Source of the DNA: CAVOHU01 sp963843385
GTDB taxonomy: Bacteria; Acidobacteriota; Vicinamibacteria; Vicinamibacterales; JAKQTR01
DNA: 64,000 bases
Direction of reading: 5' to 3'
Assembly: GCA_963843385.1 (NCBI GenBank)
Contig: CAWJJY010000003.1
Coordinates: 682,001-746,000 of the forward strand
This document shows positions 8,169-15,328 of the stretch, one piece after another; position 1 is the first letter of the stretch; each line of letters starts with the position of its first letter. A program made the position numbers and the translations under genes. The notes under the pieces are model-generated. The model searched no databases, was not told the DNA's origin, and saw only the letters and a program-made list of their open reading frames with translations.

Positions 8169-9251
8169 CTACTGAACCTGTTTCAGGCTGATGATCGGCT
8201 TGCGATAGCTCTGAATCGAGACTTGCGCCGCCGTTCGTTCGGCGGCGGCAAAGAACGCTCTCGCCGCGGGTGAGTCCGGATTGCTGACGACCAGGGGAAC
8301 CCCCGAGTCGCCACCCTCCCTGATTGGCTGGTCGATGGGGATGCTGCCGAGATACGGGACGCTCATCTCCGCGGCCAGGCGTTCTCCGCCGCCCCGCCCG
8401 AAGATGTCGCTCTCGTGCTGGCACGACGGGCAGACAAAATAGCTCATGTTCTCGATGAGCCCGAGGATCGGGATGTTCAGCTTCTGGTACATCGCGACCG
8501 CCCGCCTGCTGTCTGCGAGCGACACCTGCTGCGGGGTGGTCACAACGATGGCGCCTGCCACGTAGACCGTCTGTGAGAGGCTGAGCGCCACATCGCCGGT
8601 CCCGGGCGGCAGGTCGACGACCAGGTAGTCGATGTCGTTCCACCGCACGTCGTGGAAGAACTGCTTGATGACCCCGTGCAGCATCGGGCCCCGCCAGATC
8701 ACGGGCGCATCGTCCTGGGTCAGGAACCCCATCGAGATGACCTGCAGGCCGAATTTTTCCGGCGCCACGATCTTCTCGCCGTCCGATTCGAGGCGCGCCT
8801 GGAGGCCGAGCATGATCGGGACATTCGGCCCGTAGATGTCGCCGTCGATGATGCCGACGCGGCTGCCCGCGCGGGTGAGGGCGAGGGCGAGATTCACTGC
8901 CACCGTTGTCTTGCCGACACCGCCCTTGCCGGCGCCGACGGCGATCACGTTCTTGACGCCGGGCACCGGGATGCGACCCGCCTCGGGGGCAATCGCGGCG
9001 CGGACCTGTGCGGTCATCGTGACCTGGACACCGGTCACCCCGGGCACTCGCATCACGGCCGCTCGCGCCTGGTCGCGCATCTGGTCCTTCACGGGGCAGG
9101 CCGGCGTGGTCAACTCGATGGTGAACGCGACATCGCCGCGGTCGATGTTCAGGTCCTTGATGAAGCCGAGCGTGACGATGTCCTTGTGCAGATCAGGATC
9201 CTTGATGGTCCTGAGCGCTTCGATTACCTGCGATTGTTCGACCGCGGCCAT
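8169..9251 (-). CDS. mrp: Mrp/ApbC family P-loop ATPase, Fe-S cluster carrier
   Basis: A 360-residue scaffold/carrier that transfers iron-sulfur clusters to apoproteins in the cytosol. Residues 1-95 are the MIP18/DUF59-type domain (IKDPDLHKDIVTLGFIKDL, with TTPACPVKDQ). Then comes the deviant Walker A VGAGKGGVGKTTVAVNLA, followed by GIIDGDIYGPNVP. A CPSC pair (in SYFVCPSCQHE) supplies the inter-subunit cluster ligands. The ATG at 9251 is preceded by GGAAGGA with 6 nt spacing on the minus strand. Full length for the family. Confidence 0.92.
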   Translation of the reverse strand: MAAVEQSQVIEALRTIKDPDLHKDIVTLGFIKDLNIDRGDVAFTIELTTPACPVKDQMRDQARAAVMRVPGVTGVQVTMTAQVRAAIAPEAGRIPVPGVKNVIAVGAGKGGVGKTTVAVNLALALTRAGSRVGIIDGDIYGPNVPIMLGLQARLESDGEKIVAPEKFGLQVISMGFLTQDDAPVIWRGPMLHGVIKQFFHDVRWNDIDYLVVDLPPGTGDVALSLSQTVYVAGAIVVTTPQQVSLADSRRAVAMYQKLNIPILGLIENMSYFVCPSCQHESDIFGRGGGERLAAEMSVPYLGSIPIDQPIREGGDSGVPLVVSNPDSPAARAFFAAAERTAAQVSIQSYRKPIISLKQVQ

Positions 9252-9406
9252 GGAGAGTCCTTCCCGGATGAGGTCCTTTCTCTCAGCTTAGCGGCTTTGA
9301 CGAGCAGGTGACAAGCGCGCACGAGCGCAATTCGGGCGAATTCGGGTCGTCCCGGAGGCGGAGCACCGTTGTGAGATCGGGTGTCGCACCGCCGGATCGA
9401 TGCCGA

Positions 9407-9412
9407 TATAAT
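9407..9412 (+). promoter_or_regulatory. TATAAT -10 box before the 84-residue coiled-coil gene
   Basis: A perfect TATAAT lies 26 nt before the start at 9439, in the same CCGATATAATGGG context as the box at 3031. No good -35 is present at 17 nt. Confidence 0.5.
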
Positions 9413-9438
9413 GGGAAGCAACGAGAGCGAGGGACTCG

Positions 9439-9693
9439 ATGGGTGATGCAGGCGAAGGATTGGTCGATGCCAGCTCGCGGCTGGCCGAGCGAATGGAAGA
9501 GATCGAAGAACTGCGCCGCGTCGCGAAGGCGCCCGCACCGAAGATCGATCCGGAGCGCGCCAGCGCCATGGAGTCGCTGCGCCTGACCATCCGGGACATC
9601 CGGCGTCAGATTGACGCGACGTCTCACCCCGTCCGCAGGGTCCAGCTCGAGGCCGCCCTGGCCGACGTCGAACGGCGCCTCGCCGAAGCCTGA
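9439..9693 (+). CDS. Small coiled-coil protein, unknown
   Basis: An 84-residue, strongly charged, helix-forming protein (RLAERMEEIEELRRVA, then ESLRLTIRDIRRQIDAT, then RRVQLEAALADVERRLAEA) with heptad-like spacing and no Trp, Cys or His apart from one His. ATG at 9439 follows GAGCGAGGG with suitable spacing. It has its own -10 box and sits 66 nt before the FRG-domain gene, in the same direction. I do not recognise the family. Confidence 0.55.
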   Translation: MGDAGEGLVDASSRLAERMEEIEELRRVAKAPAPKIDPERASAMESLRLTIRDIRRQIDATSHPVRRVQLEAALADVERRLAEA

Positions 9694-9744
9694 CGTTTCA
9701 ATCACATCCGCAGGACTCGTCCGTCAGGCGGCTCCGCCTGAGTG

Positions 9745-9750
9745 TATAGT
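9745..9750 (+). promoter_or_regulatory. TATAGT -10 box before the FRG-domain gene
   Basis: TATAGT ends 9 nt before the GTG at 9760. The longer open frame from GTG 9742 would include this box in the coding region, so 9760 is the better start. Confidence 0.45.
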
Positions 9751-9759
9751 GTCCCCATT

Positions 9760-10551
9760 GTGAACGAGTGCACGGTCCAGAGCTGGAATCACCTGCAGGA
9801 ACTCCTCTACGAAGGTTCGTGGCGCGAACCGCTCGGACGGTACCGATCGAGCGTTGCGTATCGCGGAATGGGAGACGCCGGCGAGGATCTCTCGACCAGC
9901 CTCATGCGCCTCGGCGGCGGTGCCTACGACAAGGTCGAGACGCACCTGCTGCGCAACTTCCGCAAGTACGCGACACGTTCGGCCGTAGGCGTGGATTCAG
10001 TCTGGAACTGGCTCGCGCTTGCGGCCCACCACAGCTTGCCCACACGCCTGCTCGACTGGACCTACTCCCCGTATGTCGCCCTGCACTTCGCGACGGACCA
10101 GCCGGAGCAGTTCGAGTCGGACGGCGTGATCTGGATCGTGGATTACCTGCAGACCAATCGGTTCGTGCCCGATCGGCTCCAGGCCGTCCTTGCAGAGGAG
10201 GGTTCTGCGGTGTTCACCGCGGACATGCTCGACCTGGCTGCGGCGTCGCTGGCCGAGTTCGACGCGCTGTCGCCAGTGCCTTTCGTGCTGTTCTTCGAAC
10301 CCCCTTCAATCGACGACCGCATCGTCAACCAGTTCGCGTTGTTCTCGCTGGTGTCGAGCCCTCGGGTCAGCCTGGACCTTTGGCTCTCCGAGCATCCAAC
10401 CTCCGTGCGGCGCCTGCGGATCCCTCGGGAGCTGAAGTGGGAGATCCGGGACAAGCTCGACCAGGCGAACATCACCGAGCGGGTCCTCTTTCCCGGCCTC
10501 GACGGGCTGACACGGTGGTTGCGACGCTACTACCAGCCGCGATCGCGATAG
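9760..10551 (+). CDS. FRG-domain protein
   Basis: A 263-residue protein with the FRG domain, named for its F/Y-R-G core: SSVAYRGMGDAGEDLSTSLM near residues 25-45. It is followed by the family's HHSLPTRLLDWTYSPYVALHFAT block around residues 88-110 and a late FLFF..PPSIDDRIVNQFALFSL segment. FRG domains resemble ADP-ribosyltransferase folds and often occur in mobile or defence-type loci, but no activity is established here. The start at GTG 9760 is preferred over 9742 because of the -10 box between them. The upstream coiled-coil gene may be a partner. Confidence 0.75.
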   Translation: MNECTVQSWNHLQELLYEGSWREPLGRYRSSVAYRGMGDAGEDLSTSLMRLGGGAYDKVETHLLRNFRKYATRSAVGVDSVWNWLALAAHHSLPTRLLDWTYSPYVALHFATDQPEQFESDGVIWIVDYLQTNRFVPDRLQAVLAEEGSAVFTADMLDLAAASLAEFDALSPVPFVLFFEPPSIDDRIVNQFALFSLVSSPRVSLDLWLSEHPTSVRRLRIPRELKWEIRDKLDQANITERVLFPGLDGLTRWLRRYYQPRSR

Positions 10552-10578
10552 CCGCGGAGCGGCCTGCGGCCGGCCGGC

Positions 10579-10617
10579 GATCCTTCCGTGCGATCCTTCC
10601 GTGCGATTCTCCCGTGC
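10579..10617 (+). repeat. Three tandem 13 bp repeats upstream of arsR-like gene
   Basis: GATCCTTCCGTGC occurs twice without a gap (10579-10591, 10592-10604), then a third copy, GATTCTCCCGTGC (10605-10617). The array abuts the TTGACA of the next promoter, so it is positioned like an activator or repressor binding array, or is a slippage product. Confidence 0.75.
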
Positions 10618-10646
10618 TTGACAGGCTGTGGTCGCTCCACTAGCGT
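10618..10646 (+). promoter_or_regulatory. Sigma70-type promoter of the arsR-like gene
   Basis: TTGACA (10618-10623), a 17 nt spacer, then TAGCGT (10641-10646). The transcript would start near 10653, ten bases before the ATG. TGACA...TGTCA flanks the spacer as a short dyad, a candidate autoregulatory site for the repressor. Confidence 0.5.
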
Positions 10647-10662
10647 GTCAGTCGAGGGCACC

Positions 10663-11121
10663 ATGAGCTCGCCGAAGGCTGCGGTTGACACGCTTCCGTT
10701 ACTGGTCGATGCGGCGAAGGCCCTCGGCCACCCGACCAGGCTGCGGATTCTCGCCATGCTGCAGTCAGGCGGCCTCTGTGTCTGTCAATTGACGGCCGTG
10801 CTCGGGCTTGCGGCATCTACCGTCTCCGGTCATCTTTCGGAATTGCGGGGGGCCGCCCTGGTTCGCGAGACCAAGCAGGGGAAGTGGGTCACCTACCGGC
10901 TGGCCGAGAACACGCCGGCCATCCAGTTGCTCGAGCCGGTGCTGGCCCAGTTGGGCCGCGACGGTCAGGCCGTGCAGGACGCTGCAACCGTCCGGCGACT
11001 CCGCACCGTGCCGCTCGAGATCCTCTGCGGCGTCGGGCTGGACCTGCAGGCTGCAGGGGTGATCCAGATCTCCGGGTCCCGCCGCACGTCGGGCCACGCC
11101 AAGCGGCGGTCTCGCGCCTGA
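10663..11121 (+). CDS. ArsR-family metalloregulator
   Basis: A 152-residue winged-helix repressor. AKALGHPTRLRILAMLQSGGLCVCQLTAVLGLAASTVSGHLSEL is the HTH core. C39 and C41 form the CVC site used by ArsR/SmtB proteins to sense As(III)/Sb(III) or other thiophilic metals. The ~45-residue C-terminal extension is longer than usual and basic at the end. ATG 10663 fits both the promoter and the family N-terminus. It precedes an arsenate-reductase-like gene by 133 nt, consistent with arsenic detoxification control. Confidence 0.85.
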   Translation: MSSPKAAVDTLPLLVDAAKALGHPTRLRILAMLQSGGLCVCQLTAVLGLAASTVSGHLSELRGAALVRETKQGKWVTYRLAENTPAIQLLEPVLAQLGRDGQAVQDAATVRRLRTVPLEILCGVGLDLQAAGVIQISGSRRTSGHAKRRSRA

Positions 11122-11254
11122 ATCGTCTCCTGCCCGTAAAACTCGCGGAGGCTCCTGAAGCCGGTACTTCGCAGCACGATCAGGATGCGGCGAGCGGCGG
11201 CGTGAGGTTGACGCCTCCACGGCATGTTCCTGTATTCCGCGGGAAGGCGGCGTG

Positions 11255-11665
11255 ATGATGGCCAGGCCGATCGTGGTGTTGTTCGCATGCCTCCATAACG
11301 CGGGGCGGTCTCAGATGGCCGCCGCGTTCTTCAACGCATCGGCTGATCCTTCGCGAGCGCGCGCGATATCGGCTGGGACCGAGCCTGCCGATTCGGTCAA
11401 TCCCACTGTCATCACGGCGATGCTCGAAACCGGCATCGACCTGTCAGGCGCCAGTCCGCAGCGGCTCACCCGTGAACTGGCCGAGCAGGCCGGCCTGCTG
11501 GTCACGATGGGCTGCGGCGAGCAGTGCCCTGTCGTGCCTGGTCTGGCCCGGCTGGACTGGCTGCTCGACGATCCGCGCGGCCTGTCGCTGCCGGCAGTGC
11601 GGGTCATCCGTGACGAGGTGCGAAGACGGGTCGGCGAACTGGTCATCCGCGAGGGTTGGTCGTGA
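11255..11665 (+). CDS. Arsenate reductase / low-MW tyrosine phosphatase family
   Basis: A 136-residue LMW-PTPase-fold protein. ACLHNAGRSQMAAAFF holds the C-x5-R catalytic loop (C12, R18). DWLLDDPRGLS is the Asp loop. VTMGCGEQCPV carries the Cys pair expected in thioredoxin-coupled ArsC enzymes, which reduce As(V) to As(III). ATG 11255 is 7 nt after GGAAGG; GTG 11252 and ATG 11258 are alternatives. No efflux pump (arsB or acr3) is next to it, so the arsenite exporter must be elsewhere. Confidence 0.85.
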   Translation: MMARPIVVLFACLHNAGRSQMAAAFFNASADPSRARAISAGTEPADSVNPTVITAMLETGIDLSGASPQRLTRELAEQAGLLVTMGCGEQCPVVPGLARLDWLLDDPRGLSLPAVRVIRDEVRRRVGELVIREGWS

Positions 11666-11740
11666 AGGTCGAACTGCCGCCTGAATCGCTCGGCCGCGGC
11701 CGGCGACTACAGACCTTGCGGCTGCGTCGGCAGCCGGCAC

Positions 11741-13036
11741 TTACGCCTTGGGCGCGGCCGCCTTCGCCGCTTCGCCCTGCAGCCACCTGGTCGTGACCGA
11801 CTTGGGCCGCGTGATCGGCAGGCCCATGGCCCGCGCCATCACGGCCTGCGAGCAGACGCCGAGCGCGCGCGACACGCTGAAGAGCACCGTGTAGTAGGCG
11901 AACTCGGTCAGGCCGTAGTGATACAGCAGCGCGCCCGACCCGGCATCCACGTTGGGCCACGGGTCCTTGACCTTGTGGACGGCCTTCAGGACATCGGGCA
12001 CGGTGTCGAAGACGTTCGACACGGTCTGGAAGACCGGGTCGTCCGGCATGTAGGTCTTGCCGAACTCCAGGAACGCGGCAAAGCGCGGATCGGTGATGCG
12101 CAGCACGGCGTGACCGTAGCCCGGAATGACACGCCCGGCCGCAAGGGTCTCTTCCGCGTACGCCTTGATCTGCTCCCTGGTCGGCCGGCCCCCGAACTTC
12201 TTGTTCGTATCGAGGACCCACGCCAGGCATTGCTGGTTGGCGAGCCCGTGCAGCGGCCCCGCCAGGCCGTTCAAACCTGCCGACAGCGAATAGTACAGGT
12301 CCGACAACGCCGAATTCACGGTGGCGGTTGTCATCGCGCTGACGTTGCCGCTCTCGTGATCCGAGTGCAGCACCATGTAGAGACGCATCAACTGCGCGAA
12401 TTCGCCGTTCGGATCGGAGAGGCCCAGCATGTGCGCGTAGTCGGCGGCCCAGTCGAGCGTCGTCTCCGACGCGATACGCGGGCCCTTTCCGAAGCGTTGC
12501 CGGTAGATGCCCGCCGCAATCCCGGGCAGCACCGCGATGATGTTCAGCGCATCGTCGAGCGTCGCAGCCCAGTATTCGTCTTTCCTCATGCCGGCGTCGT
12601 ACCGCTTCCGGAAGACCGACTCCTTCTCCATGACGAGGATGGCGGTGCTGAGCATCACCATCGGATGGGAGTCCCTCGGCATCGCTTGCAGAACCGACCA
12701 GACGTACGCGGGAACCGCGGCGCGCGCGTGCAGCTCGGCCCGCAGTGACGCGAGCTCGTCTCCTGACGGCTGCTCGCCGGTCATGAGCAGCCACAGCGTC
12801 TCTTCGGCCAGCTGACCTGTCAGCCTCGAGACCGGACTGCCGCGGATGATGAGCCCCTTGTCCGGCGGCACTTCGGAGGTGTCGCACACGAGGGACTTCA
12901 CGCCGCGCATGCCGCCGTACACCTGCTCGATGGTGACATCAGCGATCTTGACGGCTCCGGATTCCTTCGTGAGTTTCTTGATCGCGTCCCGAAGGGCCGG
13001 AACCTGACGAGCGAGCGTCTCCTGCAACGTGGACAT
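11741..13036 (-). CDS. Citrate synthase, eukaryote-type, copy 1
   Basis: A 431-residue citrate synthase condensing oxaloacetate and acetyl-CoA. The two catalytic His are in LHSDHESGNVS and PGYGHAVLR. The catalytic Asp is in NVDAGSGALLYHYG, where the mitochondrial enzymes have NVDAHSG, so the following His is Gly here. The overall sequence follows the mitochondrial/type-I style rather than the NADH-inhibited hexameric type of E. coli. It is tandem with a second, diverged citrate synthase 226 nt upstream on the same strand. The C-terminus is Ala/Lys-rich. Confidence 0.92.
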   Translation of the reverse strand: MSTLQETLARQVPALRDAIKKLTKESGAVKIADVTIEQVYGGMRGVKSLVCDTSEVPPDKGLIIRGSPVSRLTGQLAEETLWLLMTGEQPSGDELASLRAELHARAAVPAYVWSVLQAMPRDSHPMVMLSTAILVMEKESVFRKRYDAGMRKDEYWAATLDDALNIIAVLPGIAAGIYRQRFGKGPRIASETTLDWAADYAHMLGLSDPNGEFAQLMRLYMVLHSDHESGNVSAMTTATVNSALSDLYYSLSAGLNGLAGPLHGLANQQCLAWVLDTNKKFGGRPTREQIKAYAEETLAAGRVIPGYGHAVLRITDPRFAAFLEFGKTYMPDDPVFQTVSNVFDTVPDVLKAVHKVKDPWPNVDAGSGALLYHYGLTEFAYYTVLFSVSRALGVCSQAVMARAMGLPITRPKSVTTRWLQGEAAKAAAPKA

Positions 13037-13130
13037 GCGGGGTCTCCATCAGCGGGGATGCCGGGCGCCCGAGGTCGGCGAGACACGGCGGCCCGCGGGC
13101 CGCCCGGGGCGGGCAGAAGAGCATCCGACC

Positions 13131-13154
13131 GGGGGGCTGCAGGCGCAGCCCCCC
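13131..13154. terminator. Strong 10 bp hairpin between the two citrate synthase genes
   Basis: GGGGGGCTGC, loop AGGC, GCAGCCCCCC: a perfect 10 bp GC-only stem. On the minus strand no T-run follows, so it is more likely a transcript-stabilising or attenuating stem at the end of the upstream citrate synthase gene than a classical terminator. Confidence 0.45.
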
Positions 13155-13262
13155 GTTTCTTCAGGACGACAGGACCTGAAACCACGATCCCTCGAGAACC
13201 CCGATCGGGAGACGATCGGACAGGGTTCGGATCCCCGAGTGACGGGCGGCTTTGGCCGAGGC

Positions 13263-14591
13263 CTACGCCAGCTTGCGGCCACCCTCGGCGGCCCACTTCT
13301 CCAGCATGGCCGTCGTCACGGACTTGGGGCGCTCGATGGCGTAGCCCAGGCCGCGGTCCCACGTGATGTTGGCCATGCAACCGAGCGCGCGGCCCACGCC
13401 GAAGAGCACCGTGTAGAAGTCCCACTCCTTGAGCCCGTAGTACCACTGGATGACGCCGGACTGCGCGTCGACGTTCGGCCAGGGGTTCTTCGTCTTGCCG
13501 TGCTCGGTGAGCACGCCCGGCGCCACTTCGAAGATCATCGACACCAGCTTGAACAACGGGTCGTCCTTGAGGCCCGGCGTGGCGAGGCAGAACTCGCGCT
13601 GCGACATGTAGCGCGGGTCCGTCTTTCGGAGCACGGCGTGCCCGTAGCCCGGGATGACCTGGCCGGCATTGAGCGTGTCCCACAGCGCCTTGGTGACGAG
13701 CTCCTTGGTCGGCTCCACGTCCTTGCAGTACTTCGCCTGGAACTTCATGGTCCAGTCGAGCACTTCCTGGTTGGCCAGCCCGTGCAGCGGGCCAGCCAGG
13801 CCGTTCAGGCCGGCGGAGTAGGCGTAGTACGGATCCGACAATGCCGAATGCACCAGGTGCGTGGTGTGGGCCGACACGTTGCCGGACTCGTGGTCGGAGT
13901 GGAGGATGAAGTACATCCTCGCGACGTCCTTGTACTCTTCGCTCTGGCCGATCATGTGGGCGAAGTTGGCGCCCATGTCCAGCTTCGGATCGATGCCGAT
14001 CTGCTTGTCGCCCCTGAACTTCAGGTTGTAGATGAAGGCCGCGACAACCGGGATGCGGGCCACGATGTCGGAGGCGTCTTCGTAGACATACTCCCAGGCC
14101 GTCTGCTTGTTGAACTTGCCCGAGTTGTAGAAGGCCACGAACTTGGAGTCCTTCTGCATGGCCAGCAGGCCAACCGAGAGCATCACCATCGGATGGCTGT
14201 CGCGAGGCAGGGCGCGGAGGGCGTCGAACACGTACTGCGGTACGGTCTGCCGGGTCTTCCACTCGGCCACGACCTCGGCAACCTCCGCATCGGTCGGCAC
14301 TTCACCGGTGAGGAGGAAGTACCAGAAGGACTCGACCGTCGGGTACTTCGAGCCCGCGGCCTTCGGCAGTGCTGCAAACGTCTCCGGGATCGTCTTGCCG
14401 CGGAAACGAATGCCTTCCTGCGGATCGAGATACGAGATGTCGGTCACGAGGCAGCGGACATCACGGGCGCCGCCGATCGCCTGGTCGATGGTGACCTGGT
14501 CGATGACCACCTTGCCAAGCTCTTTGGTGAGCTTGGTGGTTCGGGGGCGGAATTCCTCGATCTTCTGCTTGAGAGTCTGTTTCAGCGCCAT
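13263..14591 (-). CDS. Citrate synthase, eukaryote-type, copy 2
   Basis: A 442-residue citrate synthase with LHSDHESGNVSAHTTHL, PGYGHAVLRKTDPRY and NVDAQSGVIQWYYG at the catalytic His, His and Asp positions. It is clearly homologous to its neighbour but strongly diverged, with extra residues after SYLDPQEGIRFRG and in the FRGDKQIGIDPK loop. The ATG at 14591 has AAGGAG 8 nt upstream. Being promoter-proximal, it is probably the main TCA-cycle form; the second may serve a methylcitrate-type or condition-specific role (inference). Confidence 0.93.
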   Translation of the reverse strand: MALKQTLKQKIEEFRPRTTKLTKELGKVVIDQVTIDQAIGGARDVRCLVTDISYLDPQEGIRFRGKTIPETFAALPKAAGSKYPTVESFWYFLLTGEVPTDAEVAEVVAEWKTRQTVPQYVFDALRALPRDSHPMVMLSVGLLAMQKDSKFVAFYNSGKFNKQTAWEYVYEDASDIVARIPVVAAFIYNLKFRGDKQIGIDPKLDMGANFAHMIGQSEEYKDVARMYFILHSDHESGNVSAHTTHLVHSALSDPYYAYSAGLNGLAGPLHGLANQEVLDWTMKFQAKYCKDVEPTKELVTKALWDTLNAGQVIPGYGHAVLRKTDPRYMSQREFCLATPGLKDDPLFKLVSMIFEVAPGVLTEHGKTKNPWPNVDAQSGVIQWYYGLKEWDFYTVLFGVGRALGCMANITWDRGLGYAIERPKSVTTAMLEKWAAEGGRKLA

Positions 14592-14916
14592 GCTTGAGAT
14601 CTCCTTCTGCCTGTCGGGATGATGTGAAGGGAATAATTCAACGTACCGCCTGAATCATAACCCAAAGCCCGCGCTGCCGCTCAGCCGACATCGCCGCCGA
14701 TCGGGGCTCTCGCGCCCGTCTGGACAAGTCCCGTGGCATCTGTGACAAGCCGACGACCGGTTGCGGGCCGGAAACGCGAGGACGCCCGGATAGCGTAGAA
14801 GATCTCAACGGCGGCTCTTTCGCTATTTTCGAGCGCGACGAGCCTCGAACCACGGTGAGGTCCACGCGGGGCGACCGCCACCCGGAGCGAGCACGCGCGG
14901 ATCGGGAAAGTCCGTC
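14592..14916. other. Divergent intergenic region between citrate synthase 2 and blaI-like gene
   Basis: It holds a minus-strand TATGAT box (14654-14659) about 60 nt before the citrate synthase start, and the upstream half of the blaI-like promoter. No ORF or RNA gene is recognisable in the middle. Confidence 0.4.
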
Positions 14917-14945
14917 TTGACAAACTGCCTACTAACTACTAAGTT
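14917..14945 (+). promoter_or_regulatory. Promoter of the blaI-M56 operon
   Basis: TTGACA (14917-14922), exact 17 nt spacer, TAAGTT (14940-14945). The predicted transcript start is about 4 nt before the ATG at 14956. The -10 hexamer lies inside the operator palindrome. Confidence 0.65.
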
Positions 14946-14954
14946 ATTAGTAGT
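14935..14954. promoter_or_regulatory. BlaI-type operator, perfect 8+8 dyad
   Basis: ACTACTAA and TTAGTAGT flank a 4 nt GTTA spacer, giving a 20 bp dyad directly before the start codon and over the -10 box. It resembles the TACTAC/GTAGTA half-sites known for BlaI/MecI repressors. Binding of the gene's own product would block polymerase, so autoregulation is strongly suggested. Confidence 0.75.
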
Positions 14955-14955
14955 C

Positions 14956-15327
14956 ATGAAACCACATTCCGCCACGCTCACGCCCCAGGAACTCGAGATC
15001 ATGAAGGTCGTCTGGCAATTCGGCGAGGCGACAGTCCGGGATGTCTACGAAGACCTCCTGAAGCGCCGGAAGATCGCCTACACCACGGTCATGACGATGA
15101 TGAAGGTGCTCGAGGGAAAGGGGCACCTGCGCAAACGCCAGGACGAGCGGGCCTACGTCTATCGCCCGACCAGGCCCGAAAGCGCCGTCGTCAGATCGAT
15201 GGTCCGTGAGTTCGTGGACCGGCTCTTCGACGGCGCCGCCAAGCCGCTCGTGGTGCATCTCGTGAAGGATCGGCGTCTAACGAAAGAGGAACTGGAGACA
15301 CTGGCCGGTCAAATCGAAGAGGCCTGA
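14956..15327 (+). CDS. BlaI/MecI-family repressor
   Basis: A 123-residue winged-helix repressor: LTPQELEIMKVVWQFGEATVRDVYEDL, then IAYTTVMTMMKVLEGKGHLRKRQDERAYVYRP, the canonical BlaI recognition and wing segment. The helical dimerisation and protease-cleavage tail follows (RSMVREFVDRLFDGAAKPLVVHLVKD). The ATG at 14956 is used because the frame upstream of it runs through the promoter and operator. The stop is one base before the ATG of the M56 protease gene, so the pair is an operon in which the membrane protease is expected to inactivate this repressor on signal. Confidence 0.92.
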   Translation: MKPHSATLTPQELEIMKVVWQFGEATVRDVYEDLLKRRKIAYTTVMTMMKVLEGKGHLRKRQDERAYVYRPTRPESAVVRSMVREFVDRLFDGAAKPLVVHLVKDRRLTKEELETLAGQIEEA

Positions 15328-15328
15328 G

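Noticed and set aside
10552..10662. Coding extension of the ArsR-type gene upstream to 10588
   Set aside because: It would translate the tandem repeats and the TTGACA promoter; ATG 10663 is consistent with the promoter and family.
13089..13104. GC palindrome GCGGCCCGCGGGCCGC near the citrate synthase 1 start
   Set aside because: A simple GC-rich palindrome is expected by chance in this composition; no link to a promoter.
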